DNA of 18,443 nucleotides from Myxococcota bacterium (GTDB lineage Bacteria > Myxococcota_C > UBA6777). Both the position numbers and the translations under genes were made by a program. Below are positions 1 through 6,977 of the stretch, piece after piece. Numbering within the stretch: position 1 is the first letter of the stretch; each line of letters starts with the position of its first letter. The notes under the pieces were generated by a model that made no database searches, was not told the DNA's origin, and worked only from the letters and a program-made list of their open reading frames with translations. The stretch is from positions 1-18,443 of the forward strand of contig CAUJFU010000336.1 of NCBI GenBank assembly GCA_963169055.1. The letters run 5' to 3'.

Positions 1-612
1 CCGCAATCCCAGTTTCCCCTCGATCACACGGGCCTTGATCCGATCGCGCAACGCTCCCTCTAGCACAAAGTATTGAGGCTTCCCTTCCCCATCCACCGCG
101 CTTAGCAACAACAACGATGCGGACTTCCCCAACGTCACAAACCGCGCTTCTCCTTGCAGTCGCCACGCCTCACCCACACGCTCAGCGCGCAACAAGCCAC
201 CGCCTCGGCCCGCAGGATCAGCTTCTTTTGCAAATACTTCTCCCCCACACGCCATCCACGCGCCACCCGCCAAAGCGCCCAACCATCGATCTTTTTGCGC
301 ATCGTCTGCCGCCGCGCACAACAGGGGAACGCACCAAGCATTCTGTAATGCCGCAACCACCGCCAAAGAAGCATCGACAGCGGCCACCTCCATCAAGACT
401 CGGCAGCACGTCGCAGCGTCCATCTCCGAACCACCGTAGGCTTCGGGGATACGCATCGCAAGCAGACCATACGAACCCAACGCCTCGATTCCTTTGGAAG
501 CAAGGCATTCTGCGTGTTCTGCAACAGCAGCCAACGGAGCCATCTCTTTTTTTGCAAAGTCTCGTACTTGTTCAATAATTAAGTTTGCATCTGCGCTCAA
601 ATCGAATTGCAA
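1..612 (-). CDS. Acyl-CoA dehydrogenase-like protein, N-terminal 204 residues (cut by window edge)
   Basis: The frame is open from a TTG start at 612-610 to the left edge with no stop. A strong ribosome site (GAGGAGGTG, about 4-6 nt upstream) selects the TTG. The fold is that of the FAD-dependent acyl-CoA dehydrogenases, which oxidise acyl-CoA thioesters and pass electrons to ETF. Residues 13-35 match the first helices, and GLLAMRIPEAYGGSE (about 49-63) matches the family's GLxGIxxPExYGG. Residues 110-160 correspond to the middle beta domain, and IEGKLGLR at the end matches the conserved K-x-G-x-R turn. The usual TEPxAGSD flavin/substrate loop is not intact: it reads roughly GGEVFAKEADPAGRGGG. 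Normal length would be about 380-600 aa, so the C-terminal catalytic Glu lies outside the window. It lies 153 bp downstream of sctV on the same strand. The family call is good, but substrate and activity are uncertain. Confidence 0.8.
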   Translation of the reverse strand, partial: MQFDLSADANLIIEQVRDFAKKEMAPLAAVAEHAECLASKGIEALGSYGLLAMRIPEAYGGSEMDAATCCRVLMEVAAVDASLAVVAALQNAWCVPLLCAAADDAQKDRWLGALAGGAWMACGGEVFAKEADPAGRGGGLLRAERVGEAWRLQGEARFVTLGKSASLLLLSAVDGEGKPQYFVLEGALRDRIKARVIEGKLGLR

Positions 613-765
613 AAAACACCTCCTCAAGCCCACAAAGGGCCTACCATCGGCTTTTTCAGCACAACAGCAACGCAAAGACCGCGAAAGAAGCGGCGAGAAA
701 CACGACAAGCGCCGATTCGATGCGAGACCAGACAAACGCTGCTGTCAGAAGTCACATCGGCTCGA

Positions 766-2940
766 TTAGCGGCGAACACTGATGCGTGCGACGGGTTGGA
801 TATTCATGTCAGGGTTGAGTTCTTGGAAAGAAAGAACGGCAAGATAGGGGAATTCGAGTTTCACCAACTGGCGGAAGTAGCGGCGGATCTCAACGTTGGT
901 CAAGATGACGGGCTGTTGGGCGGTTGCGGGGAGGTCACCGATCTCAACACGCACAGCGTCGAGGATATCTTGTGCGATCTCGGGTTCGAGGGCGAGATAG
1001 TTCCCCGACGAGGTGATCTGGATCGAGTCCTTGATGGCTTGTTCGATTTGTGGATCAAGCAGATACACAACGAGGGTGTTGCCGCCTTTGGAGTATTTGT
1101 AGGTGATGTAGCGCTTCATCGACATCCGAACATACTCGGTCAACATGACGGGGTCTTTTTCGACCTGCGCCCATTCGGCAAGGGCTTCCATAATCGCTTT
1201 GAGGTTGACGATCGAGATCTCTTCTTCGACAAGTCGTCGGCAAACGTCTGTAAACTGTTGCAAGGACAAGACTTTGGGAACCACTTCTTTGATCAGCGCG
1301 GGGAAGGCTTGTTCGAGCTTATCGAGCGAAGATTGGACTTCTTGGATACCGACGAACTCGTAAGCAAAACGGCGCAAGACGCTAGAAAGATGCAGGATCA
1401 TATATCCCGGGGTGTCCCATGTGGTATAGCCCGATTGTTCGACCAATTCCTTTTTCTCGGCAGGAATCCAACAAGCATCCATCCCGTTGGCGGGGTTGAC
1501 GGTGGGTTCTCCTGCAACGTTCATAATCGCCAAACGGTCGGCGCTTTCGTTGACAAGCACTTTGCCAAGCGGGACTTGTCCGACAGCAACGGGGACTTCG
1601 TTGAGTTTGAGGATGTAGGTGTCATCGGGCAGGTGAGAGCAAAAGCCGCGAACACGGACCCCGGGGAAAGTCACCCCAAGCTCGTAAAAAAGGCCCTCTT
1701 TCATCAAGGGGAGCATATCGTTGAGGAAGCGATCGCCCGATTCGGTGGCAGAGTCGACGTAGGGCGTGAGCGCGTTGGAGACCTCCATCGCGATCGGCGT
1801 GACGATCGGCACGAGTTCTTGGGGTTCGCGATCTTTTTTCTTTTTCTTTTTGTCGGCACTTGAGACGGGACGGGCTTCAGGGGGGAGTTCTGCGGCAGGG
1901 GTTTCTTCGGCCTCGGCCCCACCGCCACCGTCGACGGACTTGACTTCGCGGACTTTCTTTAAGCTGTGAGCCAAAAAGCCGAAACTTACAGCCATGATGA
2001 GAAAGGGAAGTTTCGGCAAACCGGGAACAAGGGCAAGCAAGACCAACAAGACGCTGATGATGTAGTAAGGTTTATAGTTGGCAAGAAGTTGTTGGCCGAT
2101 ATCCGAGCCAAGGTTCGATCCTTCCTTTTCAGGAGCGACCCGCGTGACGATAATCCCCGCAGAGACGGAGATCAAGATCGATGGGATCGAAGACACCAGA
2201 CCGTCTCCGATCGTCAACATCGCGAACTTTCCAGCAGCTTCTCCAGCGGTCAGGCCCATCATCATCACACCGATGACGATCCCCGCAAGGACGTTGATCG
2301 CGGTGATGATGATCCCTGCGATGGCATCGCCTTTGACGAACTTCATCGCACCGTCCATCGCCCCGAACAGTTGCGACTCACGCTCCAGATCGCGACGGCG
2401 GCGGCGGCCTTCGTCCATATCGATCGCTCCTGCCCGCATATCCGCGTCGATCGACATCTGCTTTCCCGGCATTGCGTCCAACGTAAAACGTGCAGCAACT
2501 TCGGATACCCGCTCGGATCCTTTGGCGATAACGATAAAGTTGATCAGCATCAAGATCAAAAAGACGATCGCCCCAACGACCATATTCCCGGCCACAACGA
2601 AGTTTCCAAAGGAAGTGATCACCTCGCCTGCATCTGCATAGAGCAAGATCAACCGCGTCGAAGATACGTTGAGTCCGAGGCGAAACAACGTTGTGACTAA
2701 CAAGATCGATGGATACGCCGATAGATGCAGCGCCGACGGCATATAGATCGCGATCAACACCAAGGTCAGCGAGATCGCAAAGTTGACGGTCAACAAGATA
2801 TCCATAATGAACGTCGGGAGGGGGATAATCATCAACGCCACAACCAACACGATGATGCTCGCAAGACCGATATCTGCGTAACGCGTCAAAGTATGGGTCC
2901 AAGTCCCCTCCATAAGTTGGGTCTTAAAGTCTTTCGCCAC
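766..2940 (-). CDS. sctV: Type III secretion export gate protein SctV (LcrD/YscV/HrcV; FlhA family)
   Basis: Inner-membrane export-apparatus component of 724 aa. In the family, SctV forms a nonameric ring whose cytosolic domain receives chaperone-substrate complexes. The GTG start has GAGGA 5 nt upstream. Residues 22-330 hold the hydrophobic export domain: the FHIPEP signature region RLGLNVSSTRLILL (87-100), the loop AMPGKQMSIDADMR (156-169), and ESQLFGAMDGAMKFVKGDA (188-206). A charged Gly/Glu/Lys linker with K364-K369 spans about 330-375. Residues 376-724 form the cytosolic domain and end in SFQELNPDMNIQPVARIS. Several features fit non-flagellar SctV better than FlhA: YMPSALHLS, YADAGEV, ESQLFGAMDGAMKF, and the C-terminal QELxPxxNIQPxxRI. 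The TPR chaperone gene lies upstream on the same strand. FlhA of a flagellar system is the alternative, but it is less likely. Confidence 0.92.
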   Translation of the reverse strand: MAKDFKTQLMEGTWTHTLTRYADIGLASIIVLVVALMIIPLPTFIMDILLTVNFAISLTLVLIAIYMPSALHLSAYPSILLVTTLFRLGLNVSSTRLILLYADAGEVITSFGNFVVAGNMVVGAIVFLILMLINFIVIAKGSERVSEVAARFTLDAMPGKQMSIDADMRAGAIDMDEGRRRRRDLERESQLFGAMDGAMKFVKGDAIAGIIITAINVLAGIVIGVMMMGLTAGEAAGKFAMLTIGDGLVSSIPSILISVSAGIIVTRVAPEKEGSNLGSDIGQQLLANYKPYYIISVLLVLLALVPGLPKLPFLIMAVSFGFLAHSLKKVREVKSVDGGGGAEAEETPAAELPPEARPVSSADKKKKKKDREPQELVPIVTPIAMEVSNALTPYVDSATESGDRFLNDMLPLMKEGLFYELGVTFPGVRVRGFCSHLPDDTYILKLNEVPVAVGQVPLGKVLVNESADRLAIMNVAGEPTVNPANGMDACWIPAEKKELVEQSGYTTWDTPGYMILHLSSVLRRFAYEFVGIQEVQSSLDKLEQAFPALIKEVVPKVLSLQQFTDVCRRLVEEEISIVNLKAIMEALAEWAQVEKDPVMLTEYVRMSMKRYITYKYSKGGNTLVVYLLDPQIEQAIKDSIQITSSGNYLALEPEIAQDILDAVRVEIGDLPATAQQPVILTNVEIRRYFRQLVKLEFPYLAVLSFQELNPDMNIQPVARISVRR

Positions 2941-3064
2941 GTCGATCCTCGTTTGCTTGGGTGTCTTGCGCGTCTGTCAGCACGACAAACACGCCCATAT
3001 CGACACGGTTATCCTTATCAAGTGAGGTGATTTTGTGTTGGGTGTCGGCTCTCTCAACGCGCAC
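2924..3064 (-). CDS. Possible 46-aa ORF overlapping the sctV start (or the 3' end of a broken gene)
   Basis: A short frame reads from a GTG at 3064 to a TAA at 2926-2924 and overlaps the sctV start by 17 bp, as translationally coupled genes often do. Its product contains KITSLDKDNRVDMGVF and VLTDAQDTQANED, with codon choice like the neighbouring genes (GAT, AAC, CAA). The same frame stays open about 19 codons further upstream, to a double TGA at about 3126-3121, but that extension has no ATG, GTG or TTG. I see no good ribosome site. It could be a tiny coupled gene, the remnant of a longer frameshifted gene upstream of sctV, or chance. I do not recognise the sequence. Confidence 0.25.
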   Translation of the reverse strand: MRVERADTQHKITSLDKDNRVDMGVFVVLTDAQDTQANEDRRGERL

Positions 3065-3290
3065 GCCTTGCCAGATATCCGCGCACGACGCAAAGCGTTT
3101 TGCGCCAAACGACGGGCGTTTTCATCACGCCAAACACAAAGAAACCGATTCGCGCATCACTATACACCAACTTCTCCCAAACGAAAATAGCTTCTTTTTG
3201 GGGAAAGAATGGGTGTGTTGAAGAAAGCGGGAAAGGAAGAAAAAGGAGGGCGAAGAAAGCGAGAAGAGGAAGAGAGGGAAGCAAGGGGGA
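3065..3290. other. Gap between type III chaperone gene and sctV; polypurine tract
   Basis: No convincing gene is visible here. The part from about 3205 to 3290 is almost pure purine on the plus strand (runs such as GAAGAAAGCGGGAAAGG and GAGAAGAGGAAGAGAGGGAA), so the transcribed minus strand carries a long CU-rich stretch just after the chaperone stop codon. A -10-like TATAGT (minus strand, 3164-3159) has no good -35 partner. No hairpin with a T-run is seen. Confidence 0.5.
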
Positions 3291-3905
3291 TTATTCGATG
3301 ATCTCGCCGCGAGCTTGGGCTTCGCGAACTTTGGCTTCGATTTCTTTGAGGACTTCGAAGGTGACCATCGAAAGAGCGCGAGCGCGTTGTGCAGCGGGAT
3401 CGGGTGTGGGTTTTTCGCCCTTGGCTTTTTGGGCGGTCATTTTTTCTTCATCGTGGGTGATAGCGGTGCGGAAGTCTTCGGCAGCTTCGAGGACTTGGCC
3501 TTTGCGAAGGCGGATCTCGCCACGGTTCACCATCGCGCAGATATCTTTCGCGTCCGTTTTCAGGGCGGTGTTGAACTCTTCGAGCGCTTCGTCATACTTT
3601 TCTTGGGCTTCAAGGATCGAACCCAAGGCTGTGTGATAGTAAGCGACGTTGGGGTTCAAGGCGACAAGACCTTCGAAGATGGTGGCGGCTTCGGTGTACT
3701 TCCCTTGGTTGTAGAAGAAGTAGCCTTGATTGGCCCATGCCAAGAGGACATCATCGGAAAGGTTAAAGAAATCTTGGAAAGTCACATCACCGTTGATGAG
3801 TGCCTCCAGCTGTTCCTCGGAAATGGAAGATTCTCCGCCGGATTTGCTGGTTGCGGTGGGTGGAGCGGGAATTTCCTCGGGTAAACCTTTTTTCTTTTGG
3901 GTCAA
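3291..3905 (-). CDS. SycD/LcrH-like TPR chaperone of type III secretion
   Basis: Likely 204 aa. The family comprises class II chaperones that hold hydrophobic translocator proteins in the cytosol before export. I place the start at the TTG at 3905 because a clear GGAGGTG lies 4-6 nt upstream. The frame extends to a GTG at 4004, but that part is Cys-rich and unlike the rest. Residues 31-50 (EQLEALINGDVTFQDFFNLS) match the family's N-terminal helix leading to the is-x-D-x-L motif. Three TPR units follow at about 54-87, 88-121 and 122-155, with GYFFYNQGKYTEAATIFEGL (61-80) very close to the SycD consensus GYxLYxQGKYxxAxxIFxxL. Residues 155-204 are a charged, Ala/Lys/Glu-rich helical extension. 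Its place upstream of sctV supports a secretion role. A general TPR protein is the alternative. Confidence 0.78.
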   Translation of the reverse strand: MTQKKKGLPEEIPAPPTATSKSGGESSISEEQLEALINGDVTFQDFFNLSDDVLLAWANQGYFFYNQGKYTEAATIFEGLVALNPNVAYYHTALGSILEAQEKYDEALEEFNTALKTDAKDICAMVNRGEIRLRKGQVLEAAEDFRTAITHDEEKMTAQKAKGEKPTPDPAAQRARALSMVTFEVLKEIEAKVREAQARGEIIE

Positions 3906-3970
3906 GAGACACCTCCGTAGGGAATGAATGGCCTTTTCTCTAACACGGGCGACATGTTGTACGTGAAAGC

Positions 3971-4001
3971 AACCGACGAAACAATCGGAACCGACGAAAC
4001 A
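3971..4001. repeat. Pair of 13-bp direct repeats upstream of the chaperone gene
   Basis: AACCGACGAAACA occurs at 3971-3983 and again at 3989-4001, separated by 5 bp. The junction TCGGAACCGA (3985-3994) is also an inverted repeat. The pair lies 66-96 bp upstream of the preferred chaperone start, a position where an activator or repressor could bind. The function is inferred from position only. Confidence 0.45.
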
Positions 4002-4005
4002 CACA

Positions 4006-4054
4006 AGAAGACATCCCGCAAGATGCGGGTCTTCTCACCGTGAGTTTGTCACGG
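4006..4054. other. Two adjacent stem-loops in the gap upstream of the chaperone gene
   Basis: Stem 1 pairs CCCGCA (4015-4020) with TGCGGG (4024-4029) around AGA, and AGAAGA (4006-4011) can pair with TCTTCT (4030-4035) past a 3-nt bulge. Stem 2 pairs CCGTGA (4038-4043) with TCACGG (4049-4054) around GTTTG. Neither is followed by a clear T-run on either strand, so these are not convincing intrinsic terminators. They could end the lipoprotein transcript or act in the chaperone leader. Confidence 0.4.
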
Positions 4055-4409
4055 GTTTCGTATTGGCTTCGTATCGAGAACCTCTTCTTTCATACCTTTC
4101 TGAAAAAAGAAGTCAAGCACGTTGTGTGTGCGCATGTGTGCGTTTGTTGTGGGTTCGCACCTGTTTGGATCTTGTGGACTATCCGCAAGGTTCAACGCTG
4201 CGGTGAGCTTGGCAAAAAACAACAGCGACCCGTCCAAAACCATTGGTGTCTCGCCGTGGATGCAGCGAAACACCAACACCTATCCGCCTTCTCCTCGAAC
4301 AGAAGAACCACAGCGGAAACATCCTACTCGCTTTTCTTTGTGTGCGTCAAGCGAAGATTTTTGTCAATGTTGTCCGTCCTATGAGAGCAAAATCACGGTG
4401 TATCGAGCT
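4055..4409. other. Intergenic stretch with no supportable gene
   Basis: Only short open frames occur. None has a convincing ribosome site, signal peptide or recognisable domain. A 76-residue frame on the minus strand (4279-4049) is the longest in the gap and is not persuasive. There is a GT-rich patch at 4118-4155 (GTTGTGTGTGCGCATGTGTG). No tRNA or small RNA is recognised. Confidence 0.5.
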
Positions 4410-4790
4410 TCAAGAAGAGATCTTTGGAAAGCACCCCCGACGCTGTGCGGGTGGCGGTTTGGATTTTTCATCGTCGGGAAGGATGCACTTGTATCCTTCG
4501 CGGCAATCGTCTTCGGACCAACACCGCGCCAAGCAACGCTGCAACAAAATCGGCGCAACAGGCCCATCTGGGATGCTTTCGATCCGCACGCAAAAGCTGC
4601 GTGTTGGGCAAGGCAAGGCCGCCGAGCAAGCCATCGTGCAGTATCCTTCGGGTGCTCCGAGATCACAGAACATCCCCGATTGGCAAACTGTGTTTTCCAT
4701 ACAAGGCGCGCCGATCTCTCTCATCTCGCCCAAACATCCGCTCAAGATCACATACAGCGCACCTATCCAACACCTAACGCGCAACCACAT
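4410..4790 (-). CDS. Small Cys-rich lipoprotein
   Basis: A predicted lipoprotein of 126 aa. I chose the ATG at 4790 because it puts a basic n-region (MWLRVR), a hydrophobic stretch and the canonical lipobox LSGC (residues 16-19) at the N-terminus. The frame stays open 56 codons further upstream through a DNA repeat, but that part does not look like protein. After C19 there are 12 more cysteines (30, 36, 42, 51, 55, 61, 67, 86, 90, 96, 102, 120) in CxxxxxC-type spacing, including CMENTVCQSGMFC and CWSEDDCREGYKC. Such disulfide-rich extracytoplasmic modules are common in myxobacteria-like genomes. The product would be exported, lipid-modified and probably disulfide-bonded. It diverges from the TPR lipoprotein at 5155. 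Function unknown. Confidence 0.72.
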   Translation of the reverse strand: MWLRVRCWIGALYVILSGCLGEMREIGAPCMENTVCQSGMFCDLGAPEGYCTMACSAALPCPTRSFCVRIESIPDGPVAPILLQRCLARCWSEDDCREGYKCILPDDEKSKPPPAQRRGCFPKISS

Positions 4791-4854
4791 CTTCCCATCC
4801 CACTCTTTCGCTTTCGTTCCTCGGTATGTTGGAACACACGCAACCGATCCGCCC

Positions 4855-4950
4855 CCCAGATCATCCGCAGTGTGTACAACAGACGCTTGACTTTTTCCAA
4901 TACTTCCAAGAGCGCCCTGACCCAGATCATCCGCAGTGTGTACAACAGAC
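4855..4950. repeat. Perfect 30-bp direct repeat, two copies, 36-bp spacer
   Basis: Copies lie at 4855-4884 and 4921-4950 and are identical over all 30 bases; each begins CCCAGATCATCCGCAG and ends TGTGTACAACAGAC. They sit in the divergent intergenic region (4791-5154) between the Cys-rich lipoprotein and the TPR lipoprotein. The 66-bp period is a multiple of three and of roughly six helical turns. The repeat is not itself a clear palindrome. Possible roles are a paired regulator site or a residual two-repeat CRISPR-like unit. Nothing else of note is seen in the gap except a weak promoter. Confidence 0.85.
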
Positions 4951-5061
4951 CTGCCCACAAAGGAATAGACTCTTGAGTGGCGGCGTCACTCCTTCAAAAA
5001 ACAAAAGGGCGTTGACTTGGCTGCACAACACCCAACGTCCGCTGTGTCGCTGAAAAAACCC

Positions 5062-5090
5062 TTGTTCTCTTGCTCAAGGTTCGTTAGATT
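5062..5090 (+). promoter_or_regulatory. Weak sigma70-like promoter for the TPR lipoprotein gene
   Basis: TTGTTC (5062-5067), a 17-bp spacer, and TAGATT (5085-5090) sit about 65 bp before the ATG. Both boxes are poor matches to TTGACA and TATAAT, so this is only a candidate. Confidence 0.25.
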
Positions 5091-5154
5091 GAGGCCGCAC
5101 ACAGCCGTCCGTTGTCGTCCAAACGTCCTATGCGGACAGGAGGCCCCTATCACT

Positions 5155-6636
5155 ATGTTGCAAAAAAGAATTCTTGTGCTGTTCGCCTTTTGCTCGCTGC
5201 TTGTGACTGGTCTTGCTTGCGAAACCACCGATAAAAACACGAAAGACAACAAAGAAGCCCAAAACAACGAAACCGCGATCGTGGAGGGCCGCAAACAGAT
5301 CCAACAGCAGATCAACGCTGGCAAACGCTACGACGCGATCAAACTGTTTCAAGATCAATCCGCACGCTCCCCCGACTCCGATGTCGCACATTACCTTCAT
5401 GGTTACGCGCTCAAAGATCCGCAAAAAAAATGGCAAGCTTTCGATCGGTGCTTGCGCGTCAATCCCAACCAATTTTGGTGCATGATCGGACGCGGCGAGA
5501 TCTACGCCTTTTGGCGTGTTGCGGACCGCGCCACCGAAGACTTTGAAAATGCCCGAAAACTCCGCCCTCAACACCCAGATCCCTTGGTTGGGCTTGCCAA
5601 CCTCGCAGAATACCAACGCAAAGATGCCGAAGCCATCGCGCTTTATCAACAAGTTCTGACAAAATCTCCCAACCACCCCGAAGCGCTGCTCGGCTTAGCA
5701 CGCGTCCATTACCGCAGCGGACAATGGGGCGAAGCGATATCATGGTTTAACAAACGCCTTGATATCGAACCCAAACACTTCGAATCCCTCGAACTACTCG
5801 CCGATATCTATTACAACAAAACCAAACAGTACGCCGCCGCCGTCCCAATCCTCGAAAAAGCTCTCGATATCCAACCCAAGCATCAAAAAATGCACATGTT
5901 TCTCGCCGACGCCTACGAACGCACCAACGAAGAAGACAAAGCCCTCGAAGTCTACGAGCGCGCAAGCAAACTCCCACAAGTCTTTTTTCTCACCTTTTAT
6001 CGGTTGGGTGTCTTGCGAGCCAAAAAGAACAAACGCGAGGGCGGCATCGAAGCCCTCGAAGTAGCCGTCAAACAACGCTCCGATCACGAACCCAGTTTGA
6101 TCCTTCTCGCGCAGCTTTATATGCAAACCCAAAAACCCGAAAAAGCGATCCCGCTGTTTCGGCGTCTCACTCGAATCAACGGGCAAAATTCAATCTACCG
6201 AGCCGAACTCGCCCAAGCCTACGCACAAAAACAAGACTACGCCAACGCACTCAAAGAATACCAAGAACTGATGCAACTCAGCCCCGAAAACACCCAGTAC
6301 CGCTCTTCTTTGCGCAACCTCCTTGAAAAGCTCGGACTGAACGATGCCACCTACACCGCCAAAACCACCTCGGCTGTGATGGACAAAGGCAAACGCACCA
6401 TTCTTCGATGCTATCGAAGCCGCCTGAAAACCAACAAAAACCTTCGTGGCAACCTCGAAGCCCTCTTGATCGTCTCCGCCAACGGGAAAGTCGAAAAAGT
6501 CACCCTCGGCGAAGTCAGCAAGCCCCTCGAAGACAAGATCGTCCAAGCTTGCGTACAATGGACCTTTCTGCTCGCTCGTTTCCCTCAAATCACCCGCCGC
6601 GTTCGCCTCCGCTACCCCATCTCCTTTCGCCCCTGA
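5155..6636 (+). CDS. TPR lipoprotein with C-terminal AgmX/PglI-like (TonB-C-like) domain
   Basis: 493 aa from the ATG at 5155, with ACAGGAGG 11 nt upstream. The frame opens earlier, but only this start gives an export signal. Residues 1-22 (MLQKRILVLFAFCSLLVTGL, then AC) form a signal peptide with a lipoprotein-like Cys22, although position -3 is Gly rather than Leu. A charged, Asn/Lys-rich linker follows to about residue 45. About ten TPR-like helical pairs span 45-400, for example LVGLANLAEYQRKDAEAIAL and KALEVYERASKLP. The last 83 residues (411-493) match the AgmX/PglI C-terminal domain seen in myxobacterial gliding and periplasmic proteins: RTILRCYRSRL, then GNLEALLIVSANGKVEKV, then ACVQWTF; C419 and C466 may pair. 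It is probably a periplasmic scaffold at the outer membrane. The exact role is unknown. Confidence 0.8.
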   Translation: MLQKRILVLFAFCSLLVTGLACETTDKNTKDNKEAQNNETAIVEGRKQIQQQINAGKRYDAIKLFQDQSARSPDSDVAHYLHGYALKDPQKKWQAFDRCLRVNPNQFWCMIGRGEIYAFWRVADRATEDFENARKLRPQHPDPLVGLANLAEYQRKDAEAIALYQQVLTKSPNHPEALLGLARVHYRSGQWGEAISWFNKRLDIEPKHFESLELLADIYYNKTKQYAAAVPILEKALDIQPKHQKMHMFLADAYERTNEEDKALEVYERASKLPQVFFLTFYRLGVLRAKKNKREGGIEALEVAVKQRSDHEPSLILLAQLYMQTQKPEKAIPLFRRLTRINGQNSIYRAELAQAYAQKQDYANALKEYQELMQLSPENTQYRSSLRNLLEKLGLNDATYTAKTTSAVMDKGKRTILRCYRSRLKTNKNLRGNLEALLIVSANGKVEKVTLGEVSKPLEDKIVQACVQWTFLLARFPQITRRVRLRYPISFRP

Positions 6637-6690
6637 CCCAAGACAAGCCCACCACACACCACACGAAAAACCGCGTAGTTGAATGGTTGT

Positions 6691-6732
6691 GTGGGGTTCC
6701 ACCCCACGCCCCGCAAGGGACTGTCGCCCCTT
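6691..6732. repeat. REP-like composite palindrome in convergent gap
   Basis: A perfect stem GTGGGGT/ACCCCAC (6691-6697 with 6701-6707, loop TCC) is followed by AAGGG (6715-6719) and CCCTT (6728-6732). The unit lies between two genes that converge (stops at 6636 and 6978). There is no T-run, so it resembles an extragenic palindromic repeat more than an intrinsic terminator, though transcripts from either side would fold here. Confidence 0.6.
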
Positions 6733-6861
6733 GACCCCATGTTTGGCGAAGAGATCAGATATCTCTCACACCAACGACTCTGTCGCTTGAACGGGCGCGA
6801 ACACGCCCTTTCTTTGCAACGGCGTCATACGAAATCCGCCCGTTGTGTGATCGAGAGGTAG

Positions 6862-6883
6862 GGGCAGCCCCCTGTGGCTGCCC
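6862..6883. repeat. Second palindrome in the convergent gap
   Basis: GGGCAGCC (6862-6869) and GGCTGCCC (6876-6883) form a perfect 8-bp GC-rich stem with a 6-nt loop, preceded by GTAGG. It lacks a T-run on either strand. It is probably an extragenic palindromic element and may also act as a transcript end. Confidence 0.6.
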
Positions 6884-6943
6884 AATAATAGGCCGTCTAC
6901 GTACTGTCCTTTGTGTACACGTCACTCGGATATCGTATCACTC

Positions 6944-6975
6944 GGAGGATGGGAGGATGGGAGGATGGGAGGATC
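6944..6975. repeat. 8-bp tandem repeat (GGAGGATG), about four units
   Basis: Units lie at 6944-6951, 6952-6959, 6960-6967 and 6968-6975 (last base C instead of G). The array ends two bases before the stop codon of the minus-strand gene. It is noncoding and is a good candidate for slippage and copy-number variation between strains. The word TCACTCGGA also occurs twice just upstream (6922-6930 and 6938-6946). Confidence 0.8.
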
Positions 6976-6977
6976 GC

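Noticed and set aside
607-1863. A long open frame of 418 codons on the plus strand across sctV
   Set aside because: It is antisense to the clearly recognised sctV, starts in noncoding sequence and shows no domain. It arises from the codon composition of sctV.
1966-2700. A 244-codon plus-strand frame rich in Asp, His, Arg and Gln
   Set aside because: It mirrors the sctV membrane domain on the opposite strand, and its composition is typical of a complement of hydrophobic codons.
3906-4004. Longer chaperone start at GTG 4004
   Set aside because: The added 33 residues are Cys/Val/His-rich and partly come from the direct repeats. The TTG at 3905 has a far better ribosome site.
4140-4165. A GGTTCGCACC sequence resembling a tRNA T-arm
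   Set aside because: No acceptor stem, D-arm or anticodon arm can be fitted around it.
4855-4950. Calling the two 30-bp repeats a CRISPR array
   Set aside because: There is one spacer only, no cas gene, no typical repeat ending, and the position between divergent promoters suits other explanations. It is kept as a repeat and a finding.
4790-4958. Upstream extension of the small Cys-rich lipoprotein through the 30-bp repeats (SVVHTADDLG twice)
   Set aside because: The signal peptide and lipobox begin at the ATG at 4790. The repeat stays in frame only because the period is 66 bp.
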